Positions 34,293 through 43,728 of a stretch of DNA of 64,000 bases are shown piece after piece (the stretch's first letter is position 1; each line of letters begins with the position of its first letter). The stretch is from Rhodanobacter sp. 7MK24 (GTDB lineage: Bacteria; Pseudomonadota; Gammaproteobacteria; Xanthomonadales; Rhodanobacteraceae): positions 125,183-189,182 of the forward strand of contig NZ_JACYXL010000001.1 in assembly GCF_014842995.1 (NCBI RefSeq), written 5' to 3'. The notes under the pieces are model-generated. The model did no database searches. It worked only from the letters and a program-made list of their open reading frames with translations, and was not told where the DNA came from. Position numbers and translations under genes: made by a program.

Positions 34293-35183
34293 ATGATGAA
34301 CAACATCAGCCCGCGCCAGCTCGAAGTGTTCGTGCAGATCGCCTTGCTGGGTAGCGTGCGCGGCGCGGCCGAGCGGTTGTACCTGACCCAGCCGGCCGCC
34401 AGCATGGCGTTGGCCGAGCTGGAGCGACAGCTCGACGCGCCGCTGTTTGCCCGCGAGCGCGGCCGCTTGCGGCTGAACCCGCGTGGCCGCGAGCTGTTGC
34501 CGCTGGCGCAGGAACTGCTGGAGCGCCACGCCGAATTCGGCCGTCGCGGGCGCGAGGAGGGCGACGCGCTTTCCGGCGAGCTGCGCATCGGCGCCAGCAA
34601 CACGGTGGGCAATTATCGCGTGGGCGAACTGCTGGGCGAGTTCGTGCGTGCGCAGCCGCAGGTGGCGATCCGCCTGCGTGTGGCGAACACCGACACGATT
34701 GCCGCGGCGATGCTCGACCATAGTCTCGACCTCGGCTGTGTGGAGGGTCCGGTGACGCATCCGCAACTGGAAGTGCGGCCATGGCGCGACGACCTGCTGG
34801 TGGTGTGTGCGCCACCAGACCATCCGTTGGCGCGCAGGCGCGGCTTGAAGCCTGCCGATTTCGCCGGTGCGCGCTGGGTGATGCGCGAGCCGGGCTCGGC
34901 CACCCGCGCCACCAGCGAGCGCGTGCTGTCGCAGCTGCCGCCCGGCGAGACCGTGCTGGAGCTGGATCAGATCGAGGCGATCAAGCAGGCAGTGATCGCC
35001 GGCCTCGGCATCGCCTGCCTGCCGCAGGTGGCGGTCACCGACGCGCTCGCCACCGGTCGCCTGAAGGCGTTGAAGACGCCGTTCCTCGACCTGCGCCGCA
35101 AGCTGTCCATGCTGGTCCATCGCCAGAAATACCGCGGCGCGCTGCTGGACGCCTTCATCGCGCAGGCCGGCCTGGAACGCTAG
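34293..35183 (+). CDS. yeiE: LysR-family regulator, YeiE-like
   Basis: The 296-residue protein has an N-terminal winged helix-turn-helix (SPRQLEVFVQIALLGSVRGAAERLYLTQPAASMAL, about residues 6-40) and a LysR substrate-binding domain (about 92-290; LRIGASNTVGNY, GIACLPQVAV). The helix-turn-helix opening and the divergent yeiH neighbour match E. coli YeiE, which controls yeiH and sulfite tolerance. Two ATG codons stand in tandem at 34293 and 34296, and either may be used. It converges on the APC permease gene 21 nt downstream. Confidence 0.88.
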   Translation: MMNNISPRQLEVFVQIALLGSVRGAAERLYLTQPAASMALAELERQLDAPLFARERGRLRLNPRGRELLPLAQELLERHAEFGRRGREEGDALSGELRIGASNTVGNYRVGELLGEFVRAQPQVAIRLRVANTDTIAAAMLDHSLDLGCVEGPVTHPQLEVRPWRDDLLVVCAPPDHPLARRRGLKPADFAGARWVMREPGSATRATSERVLSQLPPGETVLELDQIEAIKQAVIAGLGIACLPQVAVTDALATGRLKALKTPFLDLRRKLSMLVHRQKYRGALLDAFIAQAGLER

Positions 35184-35204
35184 CCGCGTCGCGGCGTATC
35201 AGCG

Positions 35205-36773
35205 TCAGTCGTCGTCGCGGCCCAGGTCGAGCAGGTGCGCCGGCAGGCCGGTGCGGGCGCCCCAGTAATAGATGGCCAGGCCGACCAGCGCGACGGCCGC
35301 GGTATCCCAGGGATGGCCGATGATGCCGCGGCCGCCGAAGGTACCCAGCCAGGACAGCGCGATGAGCAGCGCGTAGTAGGCGATCAGCCACGCCGACGAA
35401 TGCACCTCCTGGCGCAGCCTGGCGCGGCCTGCGGGCGAGGGCAGCCGGTACAGCACATAGATGGCGAACAGCGCGATCTGCAGGCCCAGCAGCCACGACA
35501 CTGTCTGCCAGCTCGACCAGTACACGATCAGCGTCGCGATCACGAACGAGGCTGGTCCGATCACGCCGAAGCCGCGCACCAGGAAGGGTCGCGGCAACTG
35601 CGGCGCGTTGCGGCGCAATGCCGCCACGGTGATCGGCGCCACGGCGTAGCTCAGCACCAGGGCGGCCGAGACCACGCTGATCATCGCCTCCCACGAAGGG
35701 AACGGCAGGGTCCAGAAGATCGACAGCGCGAAGCTCAGCCAGAGCGCCGGGCGCGGGATGCCGGACTTGCCGTCGATGCGCGTGAACACCTTGAAGAACG
35801 TGCCGCTGTGCGCCCAGCCATAGACCACCCGCGGCGTGGCGTTCATGTAGATGTTGCCGGTGCCGCTGGGCGAGATCACCGCATCGCAGACCACCAGTGC
35901 GGCCAGCCAGCCGATGCCCAGCGTCAGCGCGATGTCGTGGTAGGGCAACGAGAACATCGTGCCGGTGCTGCTCCAGCCTCCGGCCAGCAGGCCGGTGGGG
36001 ATGCTGCCCAGGAAGGCCATCTGGAGCAGCAGGTAGATCACGGTGGAAAGCAGCACCGAGAGGATCAGCGCGATCGGGATCGTGCGTTGCGGGTTGCGGA
36101 CCTCGCTGGCCACCGAGATGATCGGCGTCAGTCCCAGGTAGGCGAAGATGATGCCGCCGGCGGAAACCGCGCCTTCCACGCCGCTGAAGCCGTTCGGGGC
36201 AAAGCCGTGCAGGCTCATGTTCCGCGGCTGGAAGTGCGCCAGCAGCACGACGACCACCAGCAGCGGCACGACGAACTTGAAGATGCTGATGAAATTGTTC
36301 GCCTTGGCGAAGGTCTTCACGCTGAAATAGTTGAGCGCGAAGAACAGCGCCAGCAGCGCCAGCTGGACCAGCCAGCCGAGCACGGTGGGGTCGCCTGCCG
36401 CATCCCGGCTCAGCGCGGGGAACCAGGCCGCTGCGTATTGGCGGCACGCCACGGTCTCGATCGCGATCAGGCTGGAAAACGCGATCAGGGTGATGAAGCC
36501 CATCAGCGAACCCAGCAGCAGCCCGTGCGAATACTCCGGGTAGCGCACCACGCCGCCGGCGCGGGGCAGCGCGGCGCCGAGTTCGCAGTAGACGATGCCG
36601 AGCAGCAGCACGGCCGCGCCGCCGATCAGCCAGGACAGCATGCCGGCCGGACCCGCAATCGCCGAGACATGGCTGGCCGAGAACAGCCAGCCGGAACCGA
36701 AAATGGCGCCGAGGCCGATGAAGGTCAGGTCGGCAAGGCTGAGCTGGCGATGGAATTTTCCCGTCGATGGCAT
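35205..36773 (-). CDS. APC-family amino acid permease
   Basis: The 522-residue inner membrane protein has the APC signature near the N-terminus (LTFIGLGAIFGSGWLFSAS, helix 1) and about 12-14 helices; the last two lie beyond residue 400. APC permeases import amino acids with protons. As the last gene of the hydroxyproline cluster, it is a candidate importer of hydroxyproline, proline or related amino acids (inference from context). ATG 36773 is preferred because the family motif starts soon after; ATG 36815 is in frame. It follows the DUF885 gene after 120 nt. Confidence 0.85.
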   Translation of the reverse strand: MPSTGKFHRQLSLADLTFIGLGAIFGSGWLFSASHVSAIAGPAGMLSWLIGGAAVLLLGIVYCELGAALPRAGGVVRYPEYSHGLLLGSLMGFITLIAFSSLIAIETVACRQYAAAWFPALSRDAAGDPTVLGWLVQLALLALFFALNYFSVKTFAKANNFISIFKFVVPLLVVVVLLAHFQPRNMSLHGFAPNGFSGVEGAVSAGGIIFAYLGLTPIISVASEVRNPQRTIPIALILSVLLSTVIYLLLQMAFLGSIPTGLLAGGWSSTGTMFSLPYHDIALTLGIGWLAALVVCDAVISPSGTGNIYMNATPRVVYGWAHSGTFFKVFTRIDGKSGIPRPALWLSFALSIFWTLPFPSWEAMISVVSAALVLSYAVAPITVAALRRNAPQLPRPFLVRGFGVIGPASFVIATLIVYWSSWQTVSWLLGLQIALFAIYVLYRLPSPAGRARLRQEVHSSAWLIAYYALLIALSWLGTFGGRGIIGHPWDTAAVALVGLAIYYWGARTGLPAHLLDLGRDDD

Positions 36774-36893
36774 GAGGCGTGATCCGGCGGCGGCTTGGAC
36801 GGAACCCGTGGCCATGGATGCGTGGTCACGGGCGGTAGTGGAGTGACGCAGGCTTCGACGCGGCGCTGGCCGATCCCGGCCGGCGCCGTACCG

Positions 36894-38669
36894 TCATGGT
36901 GACTTGCAGTCGCAATGCCCGTCGTCGGCGTAAGGCGATTTGCCGCCGTCGTCGATGAAGCGGTCGATGCGCTCGTTCAATACCGGCAGCGGCACCGAGC
37001 CGGTGGACAGCACTGCGTCATGGAAGGCGCGGATGTCGAACTTCGTCCCCAGCGCCTGCTCGGCGCGCGCACGATCCTGGCGGATGGCCATCTCGCCGAG
37101 GTAGTAAGACAGCGCTTGTCCCGGCCAGGCGATGTAGCGATCCACCTCGGTCTCGATCTCGTGGTCGGCCAGCGCGGTGTTTTCGCGCAGATAGTCCTGT
37201 GCCTGCGCGCGCGTCCAATGCAGGTGATGGATGCCGGTGTCCACCACCAGCCGCGCCGCGCGCCAGGCCTGGTAGCTCAGATAGCCGAACTGTTCGTAAG
37301 GCGTGTGGTAGATGCCCATTTCCTGGCCGAGGTATTCGCAGTACAGCGCCCATCCCTCGCCGTAGGCGGAGATGTACGAATAGCGGCGGAAGTCCGGCAG
37401 GCCCTCCATCTCCGCCGCCAGCGGCATCTGCAGCGCATGGCCGGGCGAGGACTCGTGCAGGGTCAGCGCGGGCAGCGAATACAGCGGACGCGAGGGAAGG
37501 TTGTAGGTGTTGACCAGGTAGATGCCCGGGCCGCCGCGGCCACCGGTGTAGATCGGTGCCAGGTCGGGCGGCACCGGCTCGATCGCGAAACGGCGACGCG
37601 GCAGGCGGCCGATGTAGTCGCCGACCTTGCCGTCGACTTGCTTGGCGATCCAGGCCGCATCCTTCAGCAATTCCTCCGGCGTCCTGGCATAGAAGCGCGG
37701 ATCGGTGCGCAGGAAGTGCAGGAAGTCGGCGAAGCTGCCCTTGAAGCCGGCCAGCGTGATGGTATCCAGCATCTGCCGGTGGATGATCGCCATCTGCTCG
37801 AGGCCGAGCTGGTGGATGGCGTCGGGGCTCATGTCCAGCGTGGTGTATTCGCGGATCTGCGCCTGGTAGAAGGCCTTGCCATCGGGCAGGTCCTCGGCGG
37901 CGATGCCGGTGCGTGCCCTGGGGATGTACTCGTCCTGCATGAAGCGGAGCAGCTTCGCGTAGGCGGGGATCACCGCATCCTTGATCGCCGCCAGCGCGTC
38001 GGCGCGCAGCGTCGCCTGCTCGGCGGCGGGAATGCTGGCCGGCATCTGCTTGAACGGCGTGTAGAAAAGATTGCTCTCGCCGGGTGCGTCGATCACGTCG
38101 CTGATCGATTGCGTGCGTCCCTGGAGAATGACCTTCGGCTGGCTGAAACCGCGTGCCAGGCCCAGTCGCATGTTGTCGGTTTCTTCGGCGAAATAGCGCG
38201 GGATGTCACGCAGCTTGCCGATGTAGTCCTGGTATTCCTTCGGCTGGGCGTAGTGGGCGCGGGCCGTGAAGCCCAGGTCGCTCCAGAAGCCCGAGTCGCT
38301 GTTGAAGGGCATTTCCCAGGTGCGGAAATGCTGCTCGGCCAGCAGGGTTTCGATCTGGAAGCGGTAGACCGCGTAGTTCACCGCCTCTTCGCCGTGCAGT
38401 TCGGCGGGCTTGATCGCGTCGAGTCTTTCCAGCACCTCGGTCCAGTAGCGTTCGCGCGCCGACTGGGTGGCGGCGTCGACCCTGGGCAGGTGGTCCGAAG
38501 GCGCGCCCTGGCTGTCCTCGTCGTCCAGCCCCTGGAACTGCTGCTGGCGCCAACTCCATTCCTGCGTGTAGATCGCGTGGAAGCGGGCAGCGGCATCGTC
38601 GGCGGCCCCGGCATGAACCGAGGCGGCCAGGCAGGCGGCGCATCCCAGGCTGGCGAACAGCTTGTTCAT
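36894..38669 (-). CDS. Exported DUF885-family metallopeptidase
   Basis: The 591-residue protein has a signal peptide (about 1-22, ending VHAGAAD). The zinc motif of the family, HESSPGH (HExxxGH), lies at 405-411, followed by YGEGWALYCEYLG. DUF885 proteins are predicted zinc peptidases, many likely dipeptidyl carboxypeptidase-like; substrate data are scarce. The predicted periplasmic location and position between the M24 peptidase and the amino acid permease suggest it trims peptides ahead of uptake (inference). The C-terminus has two Cys (CDCKSP) of unknown meaning. Confidence 0.85.
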   Translation of the reverse strand: MNKLFASLGCAACLAASVHAGAADDAAARFHAIYTQEWSWRQQQFQGLDDEDSQGAPSDHLPRVDAATQSARERYWTEVLERLDAIKPAELHGEEAVNYAVYRFQIETLLAEQHFRTWEMPFNSDSGFWSDLGFTARAHYAQPKEYQDYIGKLRDIPRYFAEETDNMRLGLARGFSQPKVILQGRTQSISDVIDAPGESNLFYTPFKQMPASIPAAEQATLRADALAAIKDAVIPAYAKLLRFMQDEYIPRARTGIAAEDLPDGKAFYQAQIREYTTLDMSPDAIHQLGLEQMAIIHRQMLDTITLAGFKGSFADFLHFLRTDPRFYARTPEELLKDAAWIAKQVDGKVGDYIGRLPRRRFAIEPVPPDLAPIYTGGRGGPGIYLVNTYNLPSRPLYSLPALTLHESSPGHALQMPLAAEMEGLPDFRRYSYISAYGEGWALYCEYLGQEMGIYHTPYEQFGYLSYQAWRAARLVVDTGIHHLHWTRAQAQDYLRENTALADHEIETEVDRYIAWPGQALSYYLGEMAIRQDRARAEQALGTKFDIRAFHDAVLSTGSVPLPVLNERIDRFIDDGGKSPYADDGHCDCKSP

Positions 38670-38728
38670 GAGCGGTGGTCTCCGAGGTGGTCGATGGCGC
38701 GCGTAGGGATGGCGTGGTGTCGGGAGGA

Positions 38729-39937
38729 TCAGGCGAACGGCTGGTCGATGGCGGGCGACGGTGGCGTGAACCAGGCGGCACCGTCGCCGGTGACGTGGAA
38801 GTGGTCTTCCAGTCGCACGCCGAAGCGGTCGGGCAGCACGATCATCGGTTCGTCGCTGCAGCACATGCCCGGCTGCAGCTCGGTGGCGTTGCCGCGTACC
38901 AGGTAGGGCGTCTCGTGGATGCTCAGGCCGCAACCGTGGCCGGTGCGGTGCGGGATGCCGGGCAGGCGGTAGTCGGGACCGAGGCCGGCGCGCTCCACCA
39001 CGGCGCGTGCCGCGGCATCCACCGCGGCGCATGGCACGCCGGGCCGTACCGCTTCGAACGCCGCGCGTTGCGCCGCTTGCTCGAGTGCCCAGATGCGTTC
39101 CTGTTCCGCCGTTGGCCGGCCGAAGATGTAGGTGCGGGTAATGTCGGACTGGTAGCCCTGCACGCTGCAGCCGGTGTCGATCAGCACCATTTCGTTTTCG
39201 GCCAAGCGCTGCTCGCCCGGGATGCCGTGCGGATACGCCGTGGCGCGGCCGAACTGCACGATGCAGAACGTGGAGCCGTTGTCGGCGCCCAGCGCGCGGT
39301 GCGCATCGTCGATGAAGCGGGTCAGTTCGATGCTGCTGATGTCTTCGCGGACCAGTCCGGCGGCCAGCCGGTGCACCTGCAGCGTCATCGCGGTGGCCTG
39401 TTGCATCAGGGCGAGTTCGGCCGGCGACTTGCACATGCGGCAACCATCGACGATGGCGCTGGCATCGACCACCGGCGTGCCGGCCAGCGCTGCGCGCAGG
39501 CGTTCGGCGACCACGCTGGGCGCGGCCGGATCGAGCGCAAGGTTGCCCGCACCGCGTTCGTGCAGCGCATCGGCGACCAGGGCCTGCGGATCTTCGTGCT
39601 CTTCCCAGTAGCGCAGTCCAGCCGGGATGCGCAGGGCGTGGGCCAGCGAGCCGGCCTCGAACGCGGGGCAGATCACCAGCGGCTCGCCGCGCGCGGTCAG
39701 CAGCAGGCCGAGCAGGCGCTCGCTGGCGCCCCAGCCGATTCCGCTGAAATAGCGCAGCGAGGTACCGGCGGTGATCAGCAGTGCGTCGATGCGTTGCTCG
39801 CGCATCAGGGCGCGGGCGCGCTCCAGTCGCTGCTCGTATTCCGTGGTGGCGATGGCCGCCGCCGGTGCCGGCCACGGCGCCAGCATCGCCCGGGCGTGGG
39901 CGAGGTCGAGACCGCCGATCTGCCGCGCCGGCATCAT
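38729..39937 (-). CDS. M24 family Xaa-Pro peptidase (aminopeptidase P/prolidase-like)
   Basis: The 402-residue cytoplasmic protein has a creatinase-like N-terminal domain (about 30-165) and a pita-bread catalytic domain. All five dinuclear metal ligands are visible: Asp254, Asp265 (LIDTGCSVQGYQSDITRTY), His334 (TGHGCGLSIHE), Glu363 (SDEP) and Glu377. M24B enzymes cleave peptide bonds before proline or hydroxyproline. In this cluster it would free hydroxyproline from short peptides (inference). Its ATG overlaps the upstream dehydrogenase stop (ATGA). ATG 39934 is an alternative start one codon later. Confidence 0.9.
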   Translation of the reverse strand: MMPARQIGGLDLAHARAMLAPWPAPAAAIATTEYEQRLERARALMREQRIDALLITAGTSLRYFSGIGWGASERLLGLLLTARGEPLVICPAFEAGSLAHALRIPAGLRYWEEHEDPQALVADALHERGAGNLALDPAAPSVVAERLRAALAGTPVVDASAIVDGCRMCKSPAELALMQQATAMTLQVHRLAAGLVREDISSIELTRFIDDAHRALGADNGSTFCIVQFGRATAYPHGIPGEQRLAENEMVLIDTGCSVQGYQSDITRTYIFGRPTAEQERIWALEQAAQRAAFEAVRPGVPCAAVDAAARAVVERAGLGPDYRLPGIPHRTGHGCGLSIHETPYLVRGNATELQPGMCCSDEPMIVLPDRFGVRLEDHFHVTGDGAAWFTPPSPAIDQPFA

Positions 39938-41532
39938 GCGGCGGGCGCCCCGGCATCGACATCGTCGACGCACCAGTGGCCGTCGATCTGCCGTGCCACG
40001 CCGCCCGGATTGCGGTCGCGCAGTTCCGGCGGCAACTGCCCGTCCGGCACATGGTCGTAACAGTGCAGGGCGGTGAAGCGCTGGATCGCCGCCGGCATGC
40101 CGACCGCGGTGAAGCCGGGATGGCCGGTGCTTGGGTAGGGGCCGCCGTGGTTCATTGCCGGGCTCACCGCCACGCCGGTCGGCATGCGGTTGCCGATCAG
40201 CCGGCCCACGCGCGGACGCAGCGCAGCGGCGACTTGCGCCCATGCATGGTCGTCGCTGTCGCCGGCGGCGCTGTAAATCGTGCCGGTGAGGTTGCCTTCG
40301 AACGCCGCTGCCAGCGCGGCCATCTGCGCGACATCGTCGGCGCGCACCAGCAGGCTGACCGGGCCGAACGCCTCGGTCTGCAGCGCCTGCGGTGCATGCA
40401 GGAACTGCGCGGCATCCACTTGCAGCAGGGTGGGCTGGTAGCGATGGCCCGGCCCTGCGGCGGCGCCGCCGGCAAGCGTGGCGGCGCCGGCCTTGCGCAG
40501 GGTGTCCACGCCGCGTTGCAGGTGCTCCAGCACGCCGCGCGAAAACAGCACGCCCGGGGCGGCTGCGGCAAAGTGCGCGGTGGCGGCGGCAACGAAGGCA
40601 TCGCCGTCGGCGCCGCGCGGCACCACCACCACGCCGGGATTGGTGCAGAACTGGCCGCTGCCCATCGTGCAGGAGCTGAAGAATTCCTGCGCCAGCGCCG
40701 TGCCACGTTCGGCCAGGGCGCCAGGCAGCAGGAAGACCGGGTTGATGCTGGACAGCTCCAGATAAGCCAGCACGCCGGCCGCGTCGGCAGCGGCTTTCAG
40801 TGCCAGGCCGGTGGGACGGCCGCCGGTGAAACCGATGGCGCCCAGGCGCGGATCGCCGGCCAGTTTCAGCCCAAGCGACGCGTCGAACCGGTAGAGCATC
40901 TGCACCGCCGCCGCGGGCAGTCCGGCCTCGCGCAGCGCGACATGGGCCAACTGCGCCAGCCGCTCGCAGGTGGCCGGATGCGACGGATGCGCCTTCGCGA
41001 TCACCGGATTGCGCGCTGCGATCGCCGAGGCGAAATCGCTGCCCGCGATTGCGTTGAAGGCGAACGGGAAATTGTTCGGCCCGAACACCAGCACGGGTTT
41101 GTGCAGCGGAGCGCGATGACTGCGCAGGCCTGCCGCGGTATCGATCACCGGCTGCGTCCAGCCGAAATTGCGCACGGCGCGCGCGGCCTGGCGCAACTGG
41201 CCGCAGGTGCGCGGCAGTTCCACCTTGGCCAGCCGGGTCTCGGCGGGCAGCGCGGTTTCGGCATGGGCCAGCGCGACCAGCGCTTCGGCATCGCGTTCGA
41301 TACCGTTGGCATAGGCGTCGAGGAAGGTGGCGATCTGCTCCGGCGGCGTCCGCGCCAGTTCGTCCGCCACCGCAGCTGCCGCGGCGATGGCGGCTTCCAC
41401 GTCGGCGGCGCCACTGACCGGGAACTCCGCGCCGATGGTGTTGCCGGTGGCGGGATCCTCGGCGCGGAAGCTGGCGGTCGGTTCGCTGGCCGGCCGCCAC
41501 TCGCCCGCGATCAATACAGGTTGCGCGACCAT
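39934..41532 (-). CDS. 2-oxoglutarate semialdehyde dehydrogenase (aldehyde dehydrogenase, NADP+)
   Basis: The 532-residue protein matches the type III alpha-ketoglutarate semialdehyde dehydrogenases. It has GPNNFPFAFN, the Glu base in LELSSINPV, and the catalytic Cys in SGQFCTNPG. It also carries the extended C-terminus typical of this subgroup (NRMPTGVAVSPAMNHGGPYPSTG). It oxidises 2,5-dioxopentanoate to 2-oxoglutarate, the last step of hydroxyproline catabolism, and the gene context fits exactly. The start ATG lies one base after the deaminase stop, and its stop overlaps the M24 start. Confidence 0.92.
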   Translation of the reverse strand: MVAQPVLIAGEWRPASEPTASFRAEDPATGNTIGAEFPVSGAADVEAAIAAAAAVADELARTPPEQIATFLDAYANGIERDAEALVALAHAETALPAETRLAKVELPRTCGQLRQAARAVRNFGWTQPVIDTAAGLRSHRAPLHKPVLVFGPNNFPFAFNAIAGSDFASAIAARNPVIAKAHPSHPATCERLAQLAHVALREAGLPAAAVQMLYRFDASLGLKLAGDPRLGAIGFTGGRPTGLALKAAADAAGVLAYLELSSINPVFLLPGALAERGTALAQEFFSSCTMGSGQFCTNPGVVVVPRGADGDAFVAAATAHFAAAAPGVLFSRGVLEHLQRGVDTLRKAGAATLAGGAAAGPGHRYQPTLLQVDAAQFLHAPQALQTEAFGPVSLLVRADDVAQMAALAAAFEGNLTGTIYSAAGDSDDHAWAQVAAALRPRVGRLIGNRMPTGVAVSPAMNHGGPYPSTGHPGFTAVGMPAAIQRFTALHCYDHVPDGQLPPELRDRNPGGVARQIDGHWCVDDVDAGAPAA

Positions 41533-41533
41533 C

Positions 41534-42439
41534 TCAGAGCGCCGGCGCGTTGGCGATGGCATGGTCGATCACGCGCAGCGCGGCATCGCGTTCGGCACCT
41601 TCGATGAGCAGCCGCGGCGCGCGCACGCGTTCGTTGCCCAAGCCGACCTTCTGCTGCACCAGCTTGATCAGCTGTACGAACTTCGGCACGGTATCCAGCC
41701 GCAGCAGCGGCAGGAACCAGGCATACAGCTCGGCGGCTGCATCGGCGCCGCCATCGCGTGCCAGTTCGAACAGCTTCACCGATTCCTTCGGATAGGCATT
41801 GACCAGGCCGGCGATCCAGCCGCGCGCGCCCATCGCCACGCCTTCGACGATGGCGTCGTCCATGCCCACCAGCAGTTCGAGGCGGTCGCCCAGCAATGCA
41901 CGCAAGGCGGCGAAGCGGCGCACGTCGCCGGAGGACTCCTTCACCGCCTGCACGTTGGGGTAGGCGTGCGCGAGTTCGGCGATCTGCTCAGGCGTGAAGT
42001 CGGTCTTGTAGGCGACCGGATTGTTGTAGAGCATGCACGGCAGGTCGGTGGCGGCGATCACTGCGCGCAGGTGCGCGCCCATCTCGCGCCAGTCGGTGGA
42101 GTACACGTAGGGCGGCAGCACCATCAGGCCGCCGCAGCCCAGGGCCTTGGCCTCGCGGGCGAGGCGCGCGGCTTCGTCGGTGGACAGCGCGGCAATGCCG
42201 GGGATCACCGGCGCGCGTCCGTCCAGCGCCTTCACCAGGGTGCGGATGATCGCCAGCTTTTCGTCGAACGTCAGCGTCGCCGCCTCGCCCAGCGAGCCCA
42301 GCGGCACGATGCCCTTGCAACCGCTGTCGATCAGGGTGCGGGCGTGCTCGGCGAGAAAGGCGTGATCGACCTGGCCGTCGGCGGCGAACGGCGTGGTGAT
42401 GGCGGGAATGACGCCGTGCCAGATGGATGCATTGCTCAT
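41534..42439 (-). CDS. 1-Pyrroline-4-hydroxy-2-carboxylate deaminase (DapA family)
   Basis: The 301-residue TIM barrel of the DapA/NAL superfamily has the GSLGEAATL loop, Tyr138 (LYNNPVAYK) and the Schiff-base Lys167 (AVKESSGD). True lysine-pathway DapA is not expected here. Between D-hydroxyproline dehydrogenase and the semialdehyde dehydrogenase, it should open and deaminate 1-pyrroline-4-hydroxy-2-carboxylate to 2,5-dioxopentanoate (known as HypD in Sinorhizobium, LhpC in Pseudomonas). ATG 42439 has GAGG nine bases upstream; a TTG two codons earlier is less likely. Confidence 0.9.
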   Translation of the reverse strand: MSNASIWHGVIPAITTPFAADGQVDHAFLAEHARTLIDSGCKGIVPLGSLGEAATLTFDEKLAIIRTLVKALDGRAPVIPGIAALSTDEAARLAREAKALGCGGLMVLPPYVYSTDWREMGAHLRAVIAATDLPCMLYNNPVAYKTDFTPEQIAELAHAYPNVQAVKESSGDVRRFAALRALLGDRLELLVGMDDAIVEGVAMGARGWIAGLVNAYPKESVKLFELARDGGADAAAELYAWFLPLLRLDTVPKFVQLIKLVQQKVGLGNERVRAPRLLIEGAERDAALRVIDHAIANAPAL

Positions 42440-42459
42440 GGTCAACTACCTCGGATGTG

Positions 42460-43728
42460 TCAGTCGGAAAGAGGTGGGGAAGCCTCGGCCAGCGTGGCCA
42501 GCCGGGCAGGGAACAGGGGCGGCCGCGGACCGCTGCGCGGGAAGCGGCCGAGTTCGGCCAGCGCGCTGCCGCAGATGCGGCCCTGGCAGGCGCCCATGCC
42601 GCAACGCGTGGCCAGCTTGGCGTCGCGCGCATCGGTATAGCCACCCAATTCGCCCAGGGTGACGTCCTCGCAGCGGCAGATCGTGGTCTGTGGCGTGGCC
42701 AGCGTGCGCAGGCGCGGATCCAGGGCGAAGTGGGTGGACAGCAATCCGGCGAACCGCCGGGCCCTGGCACGCGCGGGCAGCAGGGCGCTGGCGGCGGTCA
42801 GGTCGCCAGCCGCCATGTGGCCGGCGATCGCGCCTTCGATGCGCGCAGCGGCGAGGCCGCCGATGCCGCACAGCTCGCCGGCGGCGTGGATGCCGGCAAC
42901 GCTGGTGCGCGACAGTGCATCGACCTGCACGTGCGGATGTGTGTCGTGCGCGGCTAGCGCGCAGCCGAGCAGTTGCGCCAGTTCGACGTTCGGCACCAGG
43001 CCATAGCCGGTGGCGAGCAGGTCGCACTCGACCTGTTGCGCGCCATCGGGGCCTTCGATGTCCACCGATTGCAGGCGGTCGTCGCCGTTGGCGCGACGGA
43101 CGAACGAGCCGCAGCGATAGGCCACACCTGCCAGGCGTGTGCGCAGGGAGATCGCCTGCACTGCGCGCGCAGGCCAATGCAGCATCTGCCGCGCGAAGGC
43201 ATGCACCGCCGCCGTCGGCGCCTGCTCGTGGATGCCGAGCAGGTGTGCGCCATGCGCGCGCAGGGTGGCGGCCGCGGCAAGCAGCAGCGGGCCGGTGCCG
43301 CTGACCAGCACGCGCTTGCCGGCGACGGGCCAACCCTGCTTTGCCAGTGCCTGCAGTCCGCCGGCACCGCTGACGCCGGGCAGCGTCCAACCGGGGAATG
43401 GCAGCATCAGTTCGCGTGCGCCGGTGGCCAGCACCAGCGCGCCGTAGCCGAGCAGGCGTACACCGTCGGGGTGCTCAACGCGCAAGACCTGCGTCTCGGC
43501 GCCCACCACGCTGTGCCGGGCCAGCCACTCCACGCGTGCCAGTGCCGCGAAGGCATGTCGTGCGGCGTGCGGCGACGCCTGGCGGACATCATGGCGCCAG
43601 ACCTGGCCGCCAGGACGCGGCTGGGCATCGATCACGCCCACCCGCGCGCCATGGCCGGCCGCCGCCTGCGCCGTGGCGAGGCCGGCGGGGCCGGCGCCGA
43701 CCACCAGCACGTCGTAGTGCTCAGTCAT
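42460..43728 (-). CDS. D-hydroxyproline dehydrogenase, NAD(P)/FAD-binding subunit with [2Fe-2S] tail
   Basis: The 422-residue protein has an N-terminal dinucleotide fold (VVGAGPAGLATAQ, 8-20) and a second nucleotide site (VLVSGTGPLLLA). The C-terminal cysteine domain (ICRCEDVTLGEL, then CGMGACQGRICG) is of the BFD-like [2Fe-2S] type. This matches the alpha subunit of multi-subunit D-hydroxyproline dehydrogenase. Its start overlaps the end of the ferredoxin-like subunit gene by eight bases. The three dehydrogenase genes are therefore translationally linked. Confidence 0.88.
   Translation of the reverse strand: MTEHYDVLVVGAGPAGLATAQAAAGHGARVGVIDAQPRPGGQVWRHDVRQASPHAARHAFAALARVEWLARHSVVGAETQVLRVEHPDGVRLLGYGALVLATGARELMLPFPGWTLPGVSGAGGLQALAKQGWPVAGKRVLVSGTGPLLLAAAATLRAHGAHLLGIHEQAPTAAVHAFARQMLHWPARAVQAISLRTRLAGVAYRCGSFVRRANGDDRLQSVDIEGPDGAQQVECDLLATGYGLVPNVELAQLLGCALAAHDTHPHVQVDALSRTSVAGIHAAGELCGIGGLAAARIEGAIAGHMAAGDLTAASALLPARARARRFAGLLSTHFALDPRLRTLATPQTTICRCEDVTLGELGGYTDARDAKLATRCGMGACQGRICGSALAELGRFPRSGPRPPLFPARLATLAEASPPLSD

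Noticed and set aside
41534-42439. Lysine-pathway DapA
   Set aside because: The Schiff-base family is right, but the gene lies within a full hydroxyproline pathway, which points to the deaminase instead.
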